Source: Chloroflexota bacterium (GTDB taxonomy: Bacteria; Chloroflexota; Anaerolineae; Promineifilales; Promineifilaceae). From it: 64,000 nucleotides of DNA. Of this stretch, positions 25,025 to 36,340 are shown one piece after another (the stretch's first letter is position 1; each line of letters starts with the position of its first letter). The translations under genes and the position numbers were made by a program. Under the pieces are notes generated by a model. That model saw nothing but the letters and a program-made list of their open reading frames with translations. It did not search any database and was not told where the DNA came from. The stretch spans positions 20,648 to 84,647 of the forward strand of contig JABFFZ010000015.1 in assembly GCA_013112725.1 (NCBI GenBank), written 5' to 3'.

Positions 25025-26914
25025 ATGTACGAGCAACTGTATCAGCAATCCATCAATGACCGAGAAGGCTTTTGGGCCGAAGCGGCCGCAGCCGTTCACT
25101 GGTATAAAAAGTGGGACAGGGTGTTGGATGATGCCAACCCGCCCTTTTACCGCTGGTTTGCCGGGGGGTTGGTGAACAGTTGTTACAATGCGCTGGACTG
25201 GCATGTAGCCAACGGCTGTGCCCACCAACCCGCCCTCATCTACGACAGCCCTGTCACCGGTAGCATCAAAACCTACACCTACCAACAACTGTTGGACGAG
25301 GTCGCCCGTTTTGCGGGCGTTCTGGCGGCGCAGGGGGTGCAAAAGGGCGACCGGGTGATCATTTATATGCCCATGGTGCCGGAAACGGCCGTGGCCATGC
25401 TCGCCTGCGCCCGGATTGGGGCCATTCACTCTGTCGTCTTCGGCGGCTTTGCCGCCAACGAACTGGCCACGCGCATTGATGATGCCCAACCCAAACTTAT
25501 CCTCTCTGCTTCCTGCGGCATTGAAGTCAACCGCACCATCCCCTACAAACCGCTGCTGGACAAAGCCATTGAAATGGCCCACCACAAACCGGCGCACTGC
25601 CTTATTTTGCAACGGCCGCAAGAGAGCGCAGAGATGGTGGACGGCCGTGACCTGGACTGGGCCGAACTGATGGCAACGGCGCAACCGGTAGACTGTGTGC
25701 CCGTGGCCGCCACCGACCCCCTCTACATCCTCTACACCTCCGGCACCACCGGCATCCCCAAAGGCGTCGTGCGTGACAACGGCGGCCATCTGGTGGCCCT
25801 GAAATGGAGCATGAAAAATGTCTATGACGCCGACCCCGGCGATGTCTTTTGGGCCGCCTCCGACATGGGCTGGGCGGTCGGCCATTCCTACATCGTCTAC
25901 GGCCCACTCTTTCACGGCTGCACCACCATCCTGTACGAGGGCAAACCGGTAGGCACACCCGACCCCGGCGCGTTTTGGCGCGTCATCAGCCAGCACAACG
26001 TCAAAATCCTGTTCACCGCCCCCACTGCCTTCCGCGCCATCAAACGAGAAGACCCGGACGGCCGTTACATCCGCCAATACAATCTGGCCAACTTCCGCTA
26101 TCTCTTCCTGGCCGGGGAACGGTGCGACCCGGACACCCTGCTCTGGGCGCAAAACCAACTCGGCGTGCCCGTCATTGACCATTGGTGGCAAACGGAAACG
26201 GGCTGGCCCATGGGCGCAAACTGCGTGGGATTGGGCATGTTGCCCGTTAAACCCGGCTCCTGCACCAAGCCTGTACCCGGTTATGACGTGCAGGTGTTGG
26301 ATTACGCCGGGCATCCGGTGGCGGCGGGCGACATTGGCAGCATCGTGGTCAAACTGCCCATGCCGCCTGGCTGCCTGCCCACGCTGTGGAACAACGACCA
26401 GCGGTATGTGGACTCCTACCTGAGTGAATATCCCGGCTATTACCTGACGGCCGACGCCGGTTTCAAAGACGAAGACGGCTACCTGTTCATTATGAGCCGC
26501 ACCGACGACATCATCAACGTGGCCGGGCATCGTCTGTCCACGGGGGGCATGGAGGAGGTGCTGTCCGGCCACCCGGACGTGGCCGAATGTGCCGTCGTGG
26601 GTGTGAGCGACGAGTTGAAGGGGGAAATCCCGGTTGGTTTTGTGGTGTTGAAGGCGGGGGTATTGCGTGACCCAGATGTGATTGTGCAGGAACTCATCCA
26701 GCGGGTGCGGGAGCAGATTGGGCCGGTGGCTTCGTTTAAGGTGGCGGCGGTGGTAGACCGGCTGCCCAAAACCCGCTCCGGCAAAATCCTGCGCGGCACC
26801 ATCAAGAAGATCGCCGATGGCAATGAGTACCGGATGCCGGCCACCATTGATGACCCGCTCATCCTGGGCGAAATCAGCGACGCCCTGGCGAAGTTAGGGT
26901 ATCCGAAGGGATAA
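25025..26914 (+). CDS. prpE: propionyl/acetyl-CoA synthetase (PrpE-like)
   Basis: 629 residues from ATG 25025, preceded by AAGGAGAG. The AMP-loop LYILYTSGTTGIPKGVV followed by RDNGGHLVALKWSMKNVY is characteristic of the PrpE/ACSS3 branch rather than Acs. Other motifs are WWQTETGWPM (adenine binding), YYLTADAGFKDEDGYLF, DDIINVAGHRLSTG (hinge) and KTRSGKILRG with the catalytic Lys that can be acetylated. It activates propionate or acetate to the acyl-CoA at the cost of ATP to AMP. No prpBCD or methylmalonyl genes flank it. An upstream in-frame extension to 24704 has no coding character. Confidence 0.9.
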   Translation: MYEQLYQQSINDREGFWAEAAAAVHWYKKWDRVLDDANPPFYRWFAGGLVNSCYNALDWHVANGCAHQPALIYDSPVTGSIKTYTYQQLLDEVARFAGVLAAQGVQKGDRVIIYMPMVPETAVAMLACARIGAIHSVVFGGFAANELATRIDDAQPKLILSASCGIEVNRTIPYKPLLDKAIEMAHHKPAHCLILQRPQESAEMVDGRDLDWAELMATAQPVDCVPVAATDPLYILYTSGTTGIPKGVVRDNGGHLVALKWSMKNVYDADPGDVFWAASDMGWAVGHSYIVYGPLFHGCTTILYEGKPVGTPDPGAFWRVISQHNVKILFTAPTAFRAIKREDPDGRYIRQYNLANFRYLFLAGERCDPDTLLWAQNQLGVPVIDHWWQTETGWPMGANCVGLGMLPVKPGSCTKPVPGYDVQVLDYAGHPVAAGDIGSIVVKLPMPPGCLPTLWNNDQRYVDSYLSEYPGYYLTADAGFKDEDGYLFIMSRTDDIINVAGHRLSTGGMEEVLSGHPDVAECAVVGVSDELKGEIPVGFVVLKAGVLRDPDVIVQELIQRVREQIGPVASFKVAAVVDRLPKTRSGKILRGTIKKIADGNEYRMPATIDDPLILGEISDALAKLGYPKG

Positions 26915-26963
26915 AATGGTCAAGGGAGTACGGCCGTGACCCCTTGACTATTCCTGACGGCCG

Positions 26964-28923
26964 TTATTCCAGCCGGAAAGATTCAAACGAATACTCAATA
27001 GTTGGTTCCAGGTCTTCAAAAAACACGGTTGGGGAGAAGTAGGTCAGGTGGTATGCCAATTCATCTTTGAAGTACAGCATATAGCGGATGGTATAACCGC
27101 TGGCTGGAGATTCAAACGTTAATGTGGTGATCGGCAGATTGCTTTTTGTGGTCATCTCCTCACGGGATTGAAAGGTAAATCCACTCTCGACAAATACATC
27201 AATCAACCAATCCACATATTCATCTGCGGGCAAATCTATCGGTTCTGTGAAGACGGTCAACAAGAATCCATCCTGGTAACTTTCAAAACAGGCAATATAT
27301 CGCTGGCATCTGACATAGTTTGGCGAGTTATCGGACTGCACGCACCCCCATTCCCCGGGATATTCAATAGAGAAGCCATGGCGGGAATTGGTGTACAGAT
27401 TCATTAAGCCCAACTCTGTCTCGTAAGGGCTTGGTGTAGCGGTGGGGGCAATGCGTGTGGGAGCGTCGGCATACGGAGCATCCACCGTCAGGATGTACCC
27501 CCCTGTTTCATAGCCTTGCGTACTTTCCACGACAATCAGATACAACCCTGTCTGTGGGGCTTCATACGTCATCTCTGCTTTTAACCCAAAGACGCCGCCG
27601 CCGCTGTTGTCATCAGAGATCGCATACTCGAGAAGGGATAAACCTTTAGGCAAAATGCTAACGTATGGGTTTATCAAGATTGAATCTGCCTGAATGTTGA
27701 CAGTACGACCTGTTTCCAGGGGGAGTAAGTAATAATCCACGTCACCGGGGTAATTGATACGGCCGTAAACTGTCCGCCCCACGCTCAGTGTGCCAAAATC
27801 CTCCTTATCTTGCAGGCGCGTCAATGATACGTTACTCCGCAAACTATAGGTCTGGCGTCCGGCGGCATTTTGATAGATACGCACAAAATAAGGGGCATCC
27901 AACTTTGTAGTTGTGACATAATTTTGATTGCTGGCGCTGTTGCCGAACAAGATAGGATAGCCATAGATGTCGGTGAGCGTGAAGTAAGCCTGGTCGTTAC
28001 CTGAACTGAGCAATTGCAGATTAACAGAGGTTCCTGCTGATTCATGGATGACAAAAACAGAATCGTCCCATTCATTTTCGAGTATGACTGATGATGACGT
28101 TCTTCCTTCGCCTGTCGGCAGATGCCAATCATCCAGACCAACCATCTCTTCCTCATGGATGAGAGCCTGCGCGCGGGGCCAGATATCGGCGGCTGATGCT
28201 ACCAGAGCGAAGCCGGCCTCGGTAAAATAGAAGCCGGAAATGCCGATGACCTGTCCATTTTCATCAACCAGCACCCCACCACTTTGCCCCCCAGCAATGG
28301 CCGCATCCGACTGGAAGTAGGTGACGCCCATGCCCTCCCATTCCCGGAGTCGAGAAATTAACCCTCGTGTGATGGTTGGCTGGGGCAGCTTTTCAACTTC
28401 TCCTGGATAACCGATCAGGTAAACATCACTGCCGATCACTTGCCCTTCGCCGTTAACCAGAGGAACAGGCTCGATTTCTGTATCAAGTGGGCCGATAACG
28501 GCCAGGTCAACCATTAAATCTACGTTGAATACAGGCGCTTCCTTGATTTCAGAGCCATCAGGGAATACCACACGCACGAATTCAAAAGGCCAGACGACAT
28601 GGGCGTTGGTCAAAACGTAGTTGCCTTCTATCAAGACGCCGCTGCCTGAACCAACGGGTGTTATCCACAAAAGCAACGGCTGGTGAAATCTGGTCAAAAA
28701 TCTGGGCGGGCGTTAAGGGGGCGGGTGTTGGCGTTTGGGTGAAAGTGGGTTCGAGGGAAGGGGTAAAAGTGGGGGTTGGCGCCAGCGTGGGCACGGCCGT
28801 AGCCGTGGCCGTAGGTGGCAATGGCATCGGTGTAAAAGTGGGGGTTGCTTCTGCCTGGCTGCAACCTGCTAACAGGATGGGCAGGCCCAAAGCCAAAAGA
28901 ATCACCTTCCAATAACCTTTCAT
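26964..28923 (-). pseudogene. secreted trypsin-like serine protease split by a frameshift
   Basis: From ATG 28923: lipoprotein signal (LLALGLPILLAGC), a Thr/Pro-rich linker, then QIFDQISPAVAFV. The protease continues in another frame from about 28665: TPVGSGSGVLIEGNYVLTNAHVV (His), NVDLMVDLAVIG (Asp) and AIAGGQSGGVLVD (Ser), a DegP/S1C-type triad. Pre-peptidase C-terminal (PPC) repeats (YPGDVDYYLLPL and a second near 150 residues later) and a final domain starting GFSIEYPGEWGC follow. The join needs a one-base indel at about 28660-28675. Everything else is conserved, so a sequence error is a real possibility. If intact it would be an envelope-attached protease. Confidence 0.75.
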
Positions 28924-29066
28924 GCGTATGTTTCTCCCTGACAGAAATTCAGTTTTTTGGTCTGGTCGGAATAGATTGACCGGAAGATATTCTCCCCGTT
29001 TATCCCAAAAATCGGAGGAAATATACAATATGTTTCTATCCCTGCCCACCAATTGGCGTCAGACAT

Positions 29067-29271
29067 TAGGGCGATTGCATATTCCTCAATGCGGCAGATA
29101 AATTTGCACCAACAGAAGGCAAAGTCGGCCTTCGCCGACTGGAACTCAGCCCACGCAGAGCCTGCCCTAAACCTGTTGAAGGGTGGGCTTTGCTCTGTGT
29201 AGGCGCGATTTTGGCCGCTGGCTCTTGGTAAATTAAGAATTGCTGGGGGTTGAGTATGCAATTGCCCTATG
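29067..29271. repeat. dispersed 155-bp hairpin repeat, copy 1, within an outer inverted repeat
   Basis: Bases 29091-29245 are about 92 percent identical (12 differences in 155) to 39401-39555. The core contains an AGTCGGC-CTTC-GCCGACT hairpin. This copy keeps the right end but not the left terminal repeat of copy 2. It is instead enclosed by an 18-bp outer inverted repeat (29067-29084 and 29252-29269, two mismatches). It fills most of the 379-base gene-free gap between the protease and the HEPN remnant; I see nothing else there. Confidence 0.85.
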
Positions 29272-29302
29272 CTAGAAATGGATTACCAGACAGCAATTCC
29301 AA

Positions 29303-29680
29303 TTATGTCTGACTTGTCTGGAGTTGCTGGACTAAAATGATGGTCGTTATGTGGTTTTTTCGTCTGACGCCAGCAACCTGGTCAGCAATGATACCAATGG
29401 CGTCCGAGACCTCATCCAGGTCTACCGTCTCGTAAGCATGAATCAACTTGTCGCGCATCCCGGCAATTAACTACCAGGGAATTCCCGGATGCAGCCCGCA
29501 AAATTCAGGGGACAGCCGTTTCAGCGCTTCGCCAATGATCAAAAGCTGGTGCAAGACGGCCGACTGCGTTCGGTTATCCTGCCAAAACAAATTCCGGTCA
29601 AAACCGGCAACAAATTCAGCAATCAATTCGGCAGCGTGGGCAATTTGTAATAACGTGACATCATCGTTGTGTATGGTCAT
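29303..29680 (-). pseudogene. HepT-like HEPN toxin with internal amber codon
   Basis: Reading from ATG 29680: TIHNDDVTLLQIAHAAELI, NRTQSAVLHQLLIIGEALKRL, HPGIPW, then TAG, then LIAGMRDKLIHAYETVDLDEV and on to TAA at 29303. RDKLIH is the RX4H active motif of HEPN (DUF86) RNases. The amber codon falls where relatives have Arg in IPWRD. The toxin is therefore truncated before its active site unless the TAG is suppressed or is a sequencing error. Start overlaps the stop of the upstream MNT gene by four bases. Confidence 0.8.
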
Positions 29681-30033
29681 TTCTGGAAGATCACCTGGCT
29701 GCTGTTGAGAATTTCTTGTTTCAGCCGCCAGTTGTAGCTCATTTCAACCGATTTCTTTGTCAACAGATCCACTTCTTTGCCCATCAAACCAGCTAACTCT
29801 TGTTCCATCTGGACATGATCCAACAATCCCCAATTCGCTTCTGGCGCAAAGGTGACGAGTACATCCACATCACTGGCCGGCCCAAAATCATCACGCAAAG
29901 CCGAACCAAACAGAGCCAGTTCTGTTATTTGCCAGCGCTGGCAAAAGCGGTCAATTTCAGCCATATTCAAGAGAGTGGCCAATGCCTGAGATCTGTTTCC
30001 TTCTTTTTCCGCAACAGATGAAATAGTATTCAT
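29677..30033 (-). CDS. MntA-type nucleotidyltransferase antitoxin
   Basis: 118 residues. The minimal nucleotidyltransferase signature GSALRDDFGPASDVDVLV (GSx10DxD) is intact. In type VII toxin-antitoxin pairs MntA adds AMP to the HepT toxin and so inactivates it. The C-terminus MGKEVDLLTKKSVEM and an amphipathic helix are family-typical. The pair order and four-base overlap with the HEPN gene are canonical; here the partner is broken while this gene is whole. Confidence 0.85.
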   Translation of the reverse strand: MNTISSVAEKEGNRSQALATLLNMAEIDRFCQRWQITELALFGSALRDDFGPASDVDVLVTFAPEANWGLLDHVQMEQELAGLMGKEVDLLTKKSVEMSYNWRLKQEILNSSQVIFQK

Positions 30034-30134
30034 GCGTTCATTATAAAGTAGCGCCGGGCGCAGGAAAAAAGAGATTCTTCTTCAAGAATTACTGACTCAA
30101 CCAACAAAAAGAGCCAGTGGTTGCACCGGCTCTT

Positions 30135-30182
30135 TTACTGTTTATTGCTCACTGCTCACTGCATACTGCTAACTGCTCACTT
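30135..30182. repeat. short tandem repeat array (ACTGCTC units)
   Basis: About six copies of a 7-base unit (CACTGCT, TACTGCT, AACTGCT) that run into the stop codon of the FAD subunit gene on the minus strand. Related units occur at 36846, 50360 and 52456. Confidence 0.8.
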
Positions 30183-31117
30183 TCTCAACCGCCGTTCAAT
30201 TTCTTCCAACACGTCACCAGCCACATCCTTCACATTCTTTTGCAGGCGGGCCACCCAGCCGGCGCGGTGCCCGGCCAGGGTGAGGGCGCGGCCCACAAAG
30301 ACGGGCGCCATCTGGCGGCGGTACTCGGCGCTGGCGTGAATGTCGCCCATCACGTCGCCGCCCAGGTCGTTCAGAACCAGGGCAGCGGCAGCGGCGATGT
30401 TGTCGTCGGTGAGCTGCTTGCCAACCAGCGCCGCACCCACGGAAGGAGCGGCCGTCGCTTTCGGCGTCAACCCGCCCACGGCCACGCTGCACGCGGTACA
30501 CTCACCCGTCAGGCTGACGGTGATGTTGGCACACGCGCCCACCATTGCATAACGGGAAGCAGGGTTGAACAACTTGGCATAGGCCGAACCATTTTCGATA
30601 CCTTCAGCGGGGACTTCAACGGCCGTTAACACCTCATTCTCCGCCAGCGCCGTCTCAAACAGCCCGGTGAAAAAGTTGGCCGCATGCACGCTGCGTGCCC
30701 CGTTGGCCCCGGCGATGTGGAAGGTCGCGCCCAAGGCCAGGAAGACTGTCGGCAAATCAGACGCCGGGTCGGCATGGGCCACGTTGCCGCCCACCGTGCC
30801 CCGGTTACGCACCTGCGGGTCGCCAATCATCCCGGCGGCGTGTTTCAGGGCATCGGGGAAGTGGCGGTCATCGTAAGCGGCGACGGTGGCATGGGTGGTT
30901 AGCGCGCCAATACGGAAGCTGTTGCCACTCCTGGTGATGCCGCGCAGCCCATCAATCCGGCCAATATCAATCAACACACCAGGGTCAGCCAGACGCATCT
31001 TCATCACCGGCAGCAGACTGTGGCCGCCGGCGATAAATTTGCCGCCGTGCTGTCCCATCAGGGCCACGGCTTCGTCCACCGAATCGGCCCGATAGTAATC
31101 AAATTTTGGTGGATACA

Positions 31118-31118
<1 letters not shown>
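30177..31118 (-). CDS. coxM: FAD-binding medium subunit of xanthine dehydrogenase / CO dehydrogenase family
   Basis: 313 residues. FAD contacts are seen in FIAGGHSLLPVMKMRLADP near the start and GTVGGNVAHADPASDLP in the middle, the two signature loops of the family. The C-terminal CO-dehydrogenase flavoprotein domain follows. It receives electrons from the 2Fe-2S subunit. Third gene of a minus-strand S-L-M operon; its start overlaps the coxL stop. Which substrate the complex uses is not decided by this subunit. Confidence 0.88.
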
Positions 31119-33480
<2,362 letters not shown>

Positions 33481-33481
<1 letters not shown>

Positions 33482-33951
33482 CAGTCACCTCCTGCCATGG
33501 CTTGCGCGCCGGCTTTCACCGCCCGGACGATGTTTTCATAGCCGGTGCAGCGACAGAGATTGCCTTCCAAACCGTGCCGAATTTCTTCGTCGGTGAGGTG
33601 GGGGTTGCCTGCGGCCAACTTGGTCGCGGCCATAATCATGCCGGGGGTGCAGAAGCCACATTGCAGGCCGTGTTTGTCCCAAAAGGCTTGCTGCATGGGG
33701 TGCAGGTTGCCATTTTGGGCCAGCCCCTCGATGGTGGTAATGGATGTGCCATCAGCCTGGACGGCGAGGACTGTGCATGATTTCACGGCCGTGCCGTTCA
33801 AATGAATGGTACAGGAGCCGCATTGGGTGGTGTCGCAGCCAATGTTGGCCCCTGTCAGGCCCAGCTCATCGCGCAAGAAGTGAACCAATAACATGCGTGG
33901 TTCCACGTCGCGCTCAGTAGCTTTGCCGTTAACAGTCATGGATACTTTCAT
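33481..33951 (-). CDS. coxS: 2Fe-2S small subunit of CO dehydrogenase family
   Basis: 156 residues. Plant-type cluster cysteines 39, 44, 47 and 59 ([17 protein letters not shown]) and the second cluster cysteines 98, 101, 133 and 135 ([17 protein letters not shown]) are all present. It shuttles electrons from the molybdenum site to FAD. First gene of the operon, with an excellent ribosome site (AAGGAGG) before the ATG. Confidence 0.93.
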
Positions 33952-34040
33952 GTTTTACCGCCTCCTTTCCTGAATTGTGAATGAACGGATAACTGAGTGG
34001 GGAAATCAGATCTTTGTTTGTGGGGGGATCACCTCCTTGA

Positions 34041-34100
34041 AGAGGTAATTGGGTAATTAAGTAATTGCGTATTTACCTGATTATTAATTACTCAATTATT
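34041..34100. repeat. short tandem repeats (GTAATT units)
   Basis: GGTAATTGGGTAATTAAGTAATT faces TTAATTACTCAATTA-type units. It lies between coxG and coxS and runs into the end of coxG, so it could end the coxG transcript. Confidence 0.7.
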
Positions 34101-34773
34101 TCAATTTCCGGGCTACCTTTTTAGCAATCAGTCCGGCAAACCAATCAAGCAAAATATAGAGAATAAACAGGCCACCAGTAGCGATGATTACTTTGCGGAT
34201 GAGTTCGGCCTGATCTTCGTCGGCCAGTGCATCTTTTACCATATGCCGGGCTACGCCGAGAGCGAATTCGGTTTGGGAAGGAGGAGGTGGGGTGGCGGCG
34301 GCCGTGTCCGCCCCGACTTCGCCATCTCCATTCATCCGGGCCGCAATTTGGGCTTCCAGCCCTTCCAGGCTTTGACGGATAATGGCTTTGGCGGAGGTAT
34401 CCAGCAGCCGTTGGCCGACGCTGGCTAAGCGACCGCCCACCTGGGCGTCACCTTCATAGTGGAGGATGGTGCTGGCGCCGTCAGATTCCAGGCGGAGACG
34501 GCCGTTGCCCTTCACAAATCCCGGCGCGCCCTTGCCATCTACGGCAATGGCGTAGCTCTCTGGCGATTGGATGTCTGATAGCAAAATGTTGCCGTTAAAA
34601 TCGCCCTGCACCGGGCCAACCTTTATTTTAAGAATCCCCTGGTATTCGTTATCGGCCACCTGTTCCAATTTTTCGCAGCCAGGCATAACGCTGGCTAATA
34701 TGTGGGGGTCGAGCAGCATGGGCCAAATGACCTCTGTTGGGGCGGCAAAGGTATGAGAGCCATTGATCTTCAT
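34096..34773 (-). CDS. coxG: CoxG-like SRPBCC protein with C-terminal membrane anchor
   Basis: 225 residues. Residues 1-150 form the CoxG SRPBCC domain: KINGSHTFAAPTEVIWPML, VMPGCEKLEQV and an IKVGPVQGDFNG stretch. A Pro-rich linker leads to a membrane helix at about 195-215 (IATGGLFILYILLDWFAGLI) and a basic tail. CoxG recruits CO dehydrogenase to the membrane in Oligotropha-type systems, so this protein probably anchors the coxSLM enzyme. It lies upstream of coxS on the same strand, with a repeat-filled gap. Confidence 0.88.
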   Translation of the reverse strand: MKINGSHTFAAPTEVIWPMLLDPHILASVMPGCEKLEQVADNEYQGILKIKVGPVQGDFNGNILLSDIQSPESYAIAVDGKGAPGFVKGNGRLRLESDGASTILHYEGDAQVGGRLASVGQRLLDTSAKAIIRQSLEGLEAQIAARMNGDGEVGADTAAATPPPPSQTEFALGVARHMVKDALADEDQAELIRKVIIATGGLFILYILLDWFAGLIAKKVARKLK

Positions 34774-34967
34774 TACTTTCTCCTCTAAAAATGATAAATT
34801 ATGAAGGATGAATTATGAATTCTCTTCTTCTTTGGTGTATTCCGCCTATAGGAAAACCCCGGAGGATAGGGGCGCATTGTTGTTGAATTGTGAGGAATGC
34901 CTGAATTTCAAGCGAGTTAATTGTATCTATTTTACCCAAAGAGGGAAAAGCTGTCAAAAAATGGGAG

Positions 34968-35022
34968 GTGATGCGTGATACGTGAGGTCAATCCGGTCAC
35001 GCATTACGCATCCCACATTACG
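34968..35022. repeat. inverted tandem repeats (GTGATGCGTGATACGTGA type)
   Basis: TGATGCGTGATACGTGA and a complementary GTCACGCATTACGCATC face each other across about 12 bases. Same family as the hairpins at 17861 and 21172. It lies in a 270-base gene-free gap that otherwise shows only A/T-rich sequence. Confidence 0.75.
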
Positions 35023-35043
35023 GTAAATATAGATTTTTGGGGA

Positions 35044-35610
35044 TTAGTCTGCCAATAAGCACATGGCTTCACAGCCTTCACAATCGTGGTAAGCAGCGAG
35101 GGCGGCACGGATGAAGCCATCGGCCATTTCACGCATCCGGTGGTCGGTAATGCCCTGGGCAATGCGGTTGATGACCCGTTTGGGCATCAGGTTCATGCCG
35201 CGTGGTTGTTCCAGTTCTGCTTGCAGGCGCAAATTGGCCTCAAGGCGCGTTTGCCCGCCCAGGTCATACAACTGCGCTTGAATGGCAAAAAGGCCATGCC
35301 CCACCGTTTCGCGTAACGTGGCTTCGGGTTTGATGGGCACGGCCGTTTCCAGGCGCACCGGATACACAGAAATTGTGTGAGCGTGACGGTCTATGTTGCC
35401 TTCCAGGTCGGTAAAAATGCGTATGGTGTATGACCCCAATTCTACCGTTTCATACATCACCCGAATCTGGTTAGGCGCATAGGTGTGCACCAGGGAAATA
35501 TGGGGCATAAACTGAGCAACTTGAATCAACTCGCTGAAAAAAGTGAGGGTCTCTTGAACTTCCGCAGGGAAAATGAATGCACGTTGTATCGAGCCAGAAA
35601 TTTGCATCAT
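35044..35610 (-). CDS. DUF1997 family protein
   Basis: 188 residues. It has the pattern of DUF1997, a lipid-or-pigment-binding-like SRPBCC relative best known from Cyanobacteria and chloroplasts, with IRIFTDLEGNIDRHAHTISV in the middle and a C-terminal CEGCEAMC cysteine cluster. Its start ATG overlaps the stop of phaR by four bases, so the two are co-translated. The link with PHA granules is positional only. Confidence 0.7.
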   Translation of the reverse strand: MMQISGSIQRAFIFPAEVQETLTFFSELIQVAQFMPHISLVHTYAPNQIRVMYETVELGSYTIRIFTDLEGNIDRHAHTISVYPVRLETAVPIKPEATLRETVGHGLFAIQAQLYDLGGQTRLEANLRLQAELEQPRGMNLMPKRVINRIAQGITDHRMREMADGFIRAALAAYHDCEGCEAMCLLAD

Positions 35611-36194
35611 GGAGGCGGTTCAGGGGAGTAAGTGGGGTGGGATTTGTCGCTTTCTTCAATTAGGCTGTCAATTCTGGATGACAATTCTTCTATTTGACTG
35701 GTAAGTTGTTCCACTTCACCGCGGGAGGGTACACCGCGGGCGCTAAATAAACGGCCAATCTGTTGACCGGGTGAAGCCGATTCGGCCACCTCTGCTCCCA
35801 AAGCGAGAAGCTTGTCACGCAGGCGGGTGGCATCTTCTTTAGCTAACTCGCCACGATTGACCAGGGTTTGTAGCCGTTTCTCAATTTCTTCATCTACATG
35901 GTGCAGCATCCCCAGCGGTGCGGTCAGCGTGCGACGCAAGGCGTTGACGGTGTCGCCGCCTGACTGCACCAATCCGGCAAGGACGGATTGCGGCAGAAAT
36001 CCACTGCTGCGTTTTTCTTGTTCAAAGATGATCTGGGAGAGGGTGACGGCCGTCAGGTCTTCATCGGTGGTATGGTCCACCACCTGCACTTCTTCCCCCT
36101 GGCGGATCAGGTCGGCAATGCCATCCAGCGTGATATATTTTTTTTCTTCCGTATCGTACAGCTTGCGATTGGGGTAACGTTTGATGACCCGCAT
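35607..36194 (-). CDS. phaR: polyhydroxyalkanoate synthesis regulator PhaR
   Basis: 195 residues from ATG 36194 (AAGGA seven bases before). Residues 1-62 are the PHB/PHA accumulation regulator DNA-binding domain: RVIKRYPNRKLYDTEEKKYITLDGIADLI and VVDHTTDEDLTAVTLSQII. The rest is helical with coiled-coil character, including QIEELSSRIDSLIEE at the end. PhaR represses phasin genes and its own gene until it binds nascent PHA. A matching operator candidate lies upstream (36265-36279) and two more lie before the phasin gene. A 46-bp perfect palindrome sits between operator and start. No phaC is in the window. Confidence 0.9.
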   Translation of the reverse strand: MRVIKRYPNRKLYDTEEKKYITLDGIADLIRQGEEVQVVDHTTDEDLTAVTLSQIIFEQEKRSSGFLPQSVLAGLVQSGGDTVNALRRTLTAPLGMLHHVDEEIEKRLQTLVNRGELAKEDATRLRDKLLALGAEVAESASPGQQIGRLFSARGVPSRGEVEQLTSQIEELSSRIDSLIEESDKSHPTYSPEPPP

Positions 36195-36211
36195 GGCCGT
36201 TCCTTGAGCCG

Positions 36212-36257
36212 GTGATTGGCGCCCAGGGGCTGGTACCAGCCCCTGGGCGCCAATCAC
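36212..36257. promoter_or_regulatory. 46-bp perfect palindrome in the phaR leader
   Basis: Two 22-base arms (36212-36233 and 36236-36257), joined by TA, are perfectly complementary, with a GGTACC centre. As RNA it would fold into a very stable hairpin ending about 18 bases before the phaR ATG. It could regulate translation, stabilise the mRNA or stop transcription. The minus-strand T-run needed for a terminator is missing. Confidence 0.8.
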
Positions 36258-36264
36258 TATTTTA

Positions 36265-36279
36265 TGATTCAGTGCGTCA
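36265..36279. promoter_or_regulatory. candidate PhaR operator, site 1
   Basis: TGATTCAGTGCGTCA differs at two bases from the palindrome TGACGCA-G-TGCGTCA. The same element occurs twice upstream of the phasin gene. Its position upstream of phaR fits autoregulation. Confidence 0.55.
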
Positions 36280-36340
36280 TGGGAATTATAAGCGGGAATA
36301 GCGGGGATGCAAAAGGATGTGCGGGTGAAGGACTGATTTC

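Noticed and set aside
24998..26572. Long minus-strand frame opposite the acyl-CoA synthetase (524 codons)
   Set aside because: Antisense shadow of a high-GC gene; Gly/His/Val-rich and without motifs.
29091..29245. Structured non-coding RNA gene
   Set aside because: The copy at 39377 has MITE ends and target duplication, so a mobile repeat explains the hairpins better.
34774..35043. Hidden gene in the 270-base gap before coxG
   Set aside because: Only A/T-rich sequence and a tandem-repeat hairpin; no frame with coding character.
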